A stretch of 64,000 bases of DNA from Terriglobia bacterium (lineage in GTDB: Bacteria > Acidobacteriota > Terriglobia > Terriglobales > Acidobacteriaceae): contig JAIQFP010000001.1 of NCBI GenBank assembly GCA_020073165.1, positions 369,557 to 433,556 on the forward strand, in the 5' to 3' direction. Under the pieces are notes generated by a model. It did not search any database and was not told the origin of the DNA. It worked only from the letters and a program-made list of their open reading frames with translations. Shown here piece by piece: positions 61,904 through 64,000 of this stretch; positions within the stretch are counted from its first letter, which is position 1; each line of letters begins with the position of its first letter. The position numbers and the translations under genes are program-made.

Positions 61904-62095
61904 TCAACTTTGCTTTAGCCAATCGCAGAGCTCGCTGTGGAACATGCCGTATAGTTCAATCTGTCCGCACTCTTCACATATACCGATCGAGACCGCCCCA
62001 GAGTAAACCGGCCCGTCCGGAACATGTTGATGTGAGAAGTCTATCTCCACCAGGCCGCTAACCCTATGGGAATGCTGACAAGTTTCCAGAGCCAT
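61904..62095 (-). CDS. Small Cys-motif protein, 63 aa, unknown
   Basis: ATG 62093-62095 with a strong AGGGGGGA Shine-Dalgarno starts a 63-residue protein. It has histidines near the N-terminus (TCQHSHRVSG) and a C-terminal segment SIGICEECGQIELYG followed by SELCDWLKQS. The CEEC pair plus upstream His and downstream Cys could bind zinc. No family can be named. It is divergent from the activator ATPase gene and upstream of the MHYT remnant. Confidence 0.5.
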   Translation of the reverse strand: MALETCQHSHRVSGLVEIDFSHQHVPDGPVYSGAVSIGICEECGQIELYGMFHSELCDWLKQS

Positions 62096-62122
62096 TCCCC
62101 CCTGACCGCCCGCAGCTACCAC

Positions 62123-62592
62123 TTTAACCCGACTTTGCGGATCACTAACCGCAAACCTAAATCAACGGGATGAAAGCGACGAGGAACTCCCGATAACCGT
62201 GTCAATCTACACCCGGAGCTTGAATTGTCAAGGGTTGCTTCCGCTCTCCCCGCCAGCCGCGCGGTTCAAACCGGACTGCCGGGACGATACAAAGCTGCGC
62301 GACGGTTAGTGAGAGGATCAACAAACCACTGTGGGCAGATACCACACCAATAGTGCCGGGCTCATCCCCAGCTCACTCCAACAGAGAGCGGAACTGGAGT
62401 TACCCACAAGGTAAGCTAAACCTTTGTAAAGCCTAACCTTACGAACGTAAGGCCCATCTTTACCAACGCACAATGGATACCCCACCACGCGCGGTGCTAC
62501 GTTTCACGACGAAGCTCGAGGAAGGCTGACGTGTCGGAAACCTTGTTATCTCGGTGTTCGCATTTCATCACGAAGTCAACCTTCTCTTTGCA
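62123..62592. other. Regulatory region between the 63-aa gene and the activator-like ATPase
   Basis: No convincing reading frame. It contains a perfect dyad at 62437-62452 and a cluster of related GGTAAG/CTTACC/TTTACC half-sites between about 62408 and 62464, then the perfect inverted repeat annotated separately at 62593. Confidence 0.5.
62437..62452. promoter_or_regulatory. Perfect CCTTACG-AA-CGTAAGG dyad
   Basis: A 7-bp perfect inverted repeat with a 2-bp centre, about 180 nt upstream of the AAA-protein start. Similar half-sites (GGTAAG at 62410-62415, TTTACC at 62459-62463) flank it, suggesting a multi-site operator. Confidence 0.5.
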
Positions 62593-62616
62593 GAGAAAGA
62601 TAGTTCTATCTTTCTC
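62593..62616 (+). promoter_or_regulatory. Perfect 11-bp inverted repeat next to the ribosome-binding site
   Basis: Arms GAGAAAGATAG (62593-62603) and CTATCTTTCTC (62606-62616) are perfect reverse complements with a 2-nt centre. They are followed with no gap by the Shine-Dalgarno AAGGAG (62617-62622) and ATG at 62630. It could be a repressor operator or an RNA hairpin controlling initiation. Confidence 0.7.
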
Positions 62617-62629
62617 AAGGAGTCGAGGG

Positions 62630-63403
62630 ATGCAAGAGGGGATCAACTGGGAGTTTATCTTTCCGGAAATCATCGGTGAAAGTCCTGCATTGAAGCAGTT
62701 GCTGCAGCGTGTAAAGGAAGTAGCGCTCAGAGACGACAAGGTGCTGCTCGTCGGCGAGGCCGGATCGGGCAAGGAGTCGATGGCCCGGGCCATTCATCGT
62801 ATCAGTCCCAGGAGGAGGGGCTCTTTTATCAAGGTCAACTGCGCGGCGATTGGCGCTGGACTCCTGGAGAGCGAACTATTTGGAGACGAAGAAGGCATAT
62901 CGCGGGACAGCAGCGGACCAAAGATCGGCCGGCTGGAATTGGCAAACGAGGGAACGCTTTTCTTGCATGAGATCGCGGACTTCCCGCTGGAGCTTCAGCC
63001 TAAACTGCTTTACCTGCTGGAGCGCCGGGAATTTGCACGAAAGGGGAGCACACGCAGCATCCCTGTGAATGTGCGGTTGATCGCGGGCACCAGCTACGAT
63101 CTGGAAAAGCGAATCGCTGAACATCGGTTTCGGCAGGATCTGTACGATCACCTGAAGCCGTCGCTTATCCGGGTTCCGCCGCTGCGCGAACGACGCCAGG
63201 ACATTCCCTTGCTGGCGGATTATTTCGTGCGAAGGTTCGCTCGCCGTATCAACAAACGCATTGCAGCCATCTCCGTCGAAACCGCGAATACACTGATTAA
63301 ATGGGACTGGCTAGGCAACGTCAGAGAACTGGAGAACTTCATCGAGCGGGCGGTTGTTACGACGGAGGGCCTCACCTTACACGCCCAACTGCCGGAGATG
63401 TGA
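62630..63403 (+). CDS. Stand-alone AAA+ domain related to sigma-54 activators, GAFTGA loop lost
   Basis: The 257-residue protein from ATG 62630 (AAGGAG at 62617-62622) is the AAA+ domain of NtrC-type activators. It has FPEIIGESPALKQLLQRVKE, Walker A VGEAGSGKES, RFRQDLYDHLKPSLIRVPPL and WLGNVRELENFIERAVV. It has no receiver or GAF domain, and no Fis-type DNA-binding domain, ending soon after the AAA+ core. The sigma-54-contacting GAFTGA loop is replaced (LFGDEEGISRDSSGPKIG), and the Walker B reads TLFLHEI rather than TLFLDEI. It is therefore unlikely to activate sigma-54. Possible roles are a regulatory ATPase or a decaying gene. A longer in-frame GTG start at 62531 would read through the inverted repeat and is rejected. 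Confidence 0.88.
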   Translation: MQEGINWEFIFPEIIGESPALKQLLQRVKEVALRDDKVLLVGEAGSGKESMARAIHRISPRRRGSFIKVNCAAIGAGLLESELFGDEEGISRDSSGPKIGRLELANEGTLFLHEIADFPLELQPKLLYLLERREFARKGSTRSIPVNVRLIAGTSYDLEKRIAEHRFRQDLYDHLKPSLIRVPPLRERRQDIPLLADYFVRRFARRINKRIAAISVETANTLIKWDWLGNVRELENFIERAVVTTEGLTLHAQLPEM

Positions 63404-63613
63404 TCGGCCCCGAATGGATCAGGGAAGAGGCCTCGCCCTAGCCAGCCCGCATGGCTCGATAACGAGAATTATCCACAGAAGATCCCGCCTCAGCTCGCAG
63501 GAATCACATACTCAGCCATAGCTGCAACTCTCGGCGTCTCCAAGGGCGAATGGCCCGGGTCTGGGGCGGTCATTATATCTTGGCTTTGTGCTGACACTCG
63601 TAGAATCTGGGGT

Positions 63614-63651
63614 GCCCCGGGTCTCGCGGTCTTCGAGACCTGGTGCTTTTT
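63614..63651. repeat. REP-like palindrome near the RAYT gene
   Basis: Arms starting GCCCCGGGTCTCG (63614-63626) and CGAGACCTGGTGC (63634-63646) pair over 11 of 13 positions, followed by TTTTTC on the plus strand. It may be a REP-type element mobilised by the adjacent RAYT transposase, or a terminator. Confidence 0.55.
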
Positions 63652-63682
63652 CTGTCCTCCACTTATGAGATGGGGCGCACGT

Positions 63683-64000
63683 TCATGCTGCGGGCAACCG
63701 AATCCTCATCGGCAACCTTTCCCACGCATTGACTCGGACCGGACCGCGCTCGCCATACGCGGACGCACGGTAACTGCTCCAGCGCCATAACTCGGGAGAC
63801 GTTACCAACCCGCGCTTCACCGGATTGCGATGCATGTAACGCAGCTTCTCCACGCGTTTGCGCTCCGTCCAAACGTTAAAATCGTAAAATCTCGCCTGCC
63901 ACAGGTGAAGCGCTTGCCCCTCAAACAACGACCTCTGCTCTGCCACCTGGCGCCGTCGCCGCAGAATGCGCTGTGCGAAACGCTGCTTGACCACCTGCAG
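63683..64000 (-). mobile_element. REP-associated tyrosine transposase (RAYT), C-terminal part
   Basis: The minus-strand frame continues beyond the right edge; about 105 C-terminal residues are visible. LWQARFYDFNVWTERKRVEK, LRYMHRNPVKRGLV and LWRWSSYRASAYGE are the characteristic Y1-transposase C-terminal motifs of RAYT proteins (TnpA_REP family). The catalytic Tyr/HUH region is outside the window. These single-copy domesticated IS200-like enzymes are associated with dispersed REP palindromes, and a REP-like palindrome lies 32 nt downstream. Stop codon at 63683-63685. Confidence 0.85.

Noticed and set aside
62531..62629. Upstream in-frame GTG start for the activator-like ATPase
   Set aside because: The extra 33 codons would run through a perfect inverted repeat and Shine-Dalgarno and show no family similarity.
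1..64000. tRNA, rRNA, tmRNA genes or a replication origin
   Set aside because: I read the intergenic gaps for cloverleaf signatures, GTTCRA-type T-loops and DnaA-box clusters and saw none; a covariance-model scan would be more decisive.

Overview
The window looks like a chromosomal segment of a GC-rich, rod-shaped, diderm heterotroph, most likely a member of the Acidobacteriota. The grounds are inference from gene content. There is a cobalamin-dependent acyl-CoA mutase locus, a winged-helix/FlgO-like/TPR one-component regulator, paired CrtI-like flavoproteins, a REP-associated transposase, several unassigned proteins, and many short dispersed intergenic repeats. No rRNA, tRNA, CRISPR array, prophage or complete insertion sequence was found. 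Most genes are housekeeping or catabolic.

Layout. 1-7.7 kb: leucine/propionyl-CoA type acyl-CoA catabolism on the minus strand (HMG-CoA-lyase-like gene cut by the window edge, MCC-beta-like carboxyltransferase, crotonase, unknown protein, B12-binding subunit), then a DNA glycosylase, a sulfotransferase-like gene and the mutase large subunit. 7.9-13.4 kb: CsaA, a family 2 glycosyltransferase, cysK-cysE and a TolC-family protein with a terminator. 13.6-26.7 kb: plus-strand genes truA, aldehyde dehydrogenase, methyltransferase, DinB-like, a frameshifted DUF4350-like gene, a Cys-containing protein, a LeuA-like synthase, M20 peptidase, amidohydrolase, EamA transporter, HtrA protease and a peptidoglycan-binding protein. 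26.7-32.7 kb: CpsB-like phosphatase, aminotransferase, aldehyde dehydrogenase, a MerR regulator with a ZntR-like promoter and a His/Met-rich secreted partner, and an ECF sigma factor. 32.9-46.5 kb: winged-helix/TPR regulator, FecR-domain protein, the rod-shape locus mreB-mreC-mreD / mrdA-rodA with a PilZ gene on the opposite strand inside it, and an RNase E/G with a very large insertion. 46.5-58.5 kb: unknown protein, two CrtI-like oxidoreductases, GcvT family, two APC permeases, methyltransferase, GT39-like membrane protein. 58.6-64 kb: FixJ/FixL-like two-component pair, remnants, a degenerate sigma-54 activator ATPase and the end of a RAYT transposase.

The most unusual signal is in the leaders between genes, not in a gene. 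Two classes of short degenerate tandem repeat recur. One has an 8-bp period (unit like TCTCTGTG on the coding strand). It occurs seven times, always on the minus strand and always 9-60 nt upstream of a start codon, in the same polarity. The other has a 7-bp period with a different heptamer at each locus. It often forms two inverted arms that can fold into a long hairpin, and it frequently runs directly into the next start codon (mreC, mrdA, rodA and a methyltransferase). Other dispersed palindromes (a GACGGCC hairpin family and a GTCATCCCGAGCG-type element) are also present. Further points of interest are a perfect 11-bp inverted repeat against the Shine-Dalgarno of the degenerate activator, broken remnants of ClpC-N and MHYT domains, and the 430-residue insertion in the S1 domain of RNase E/G.
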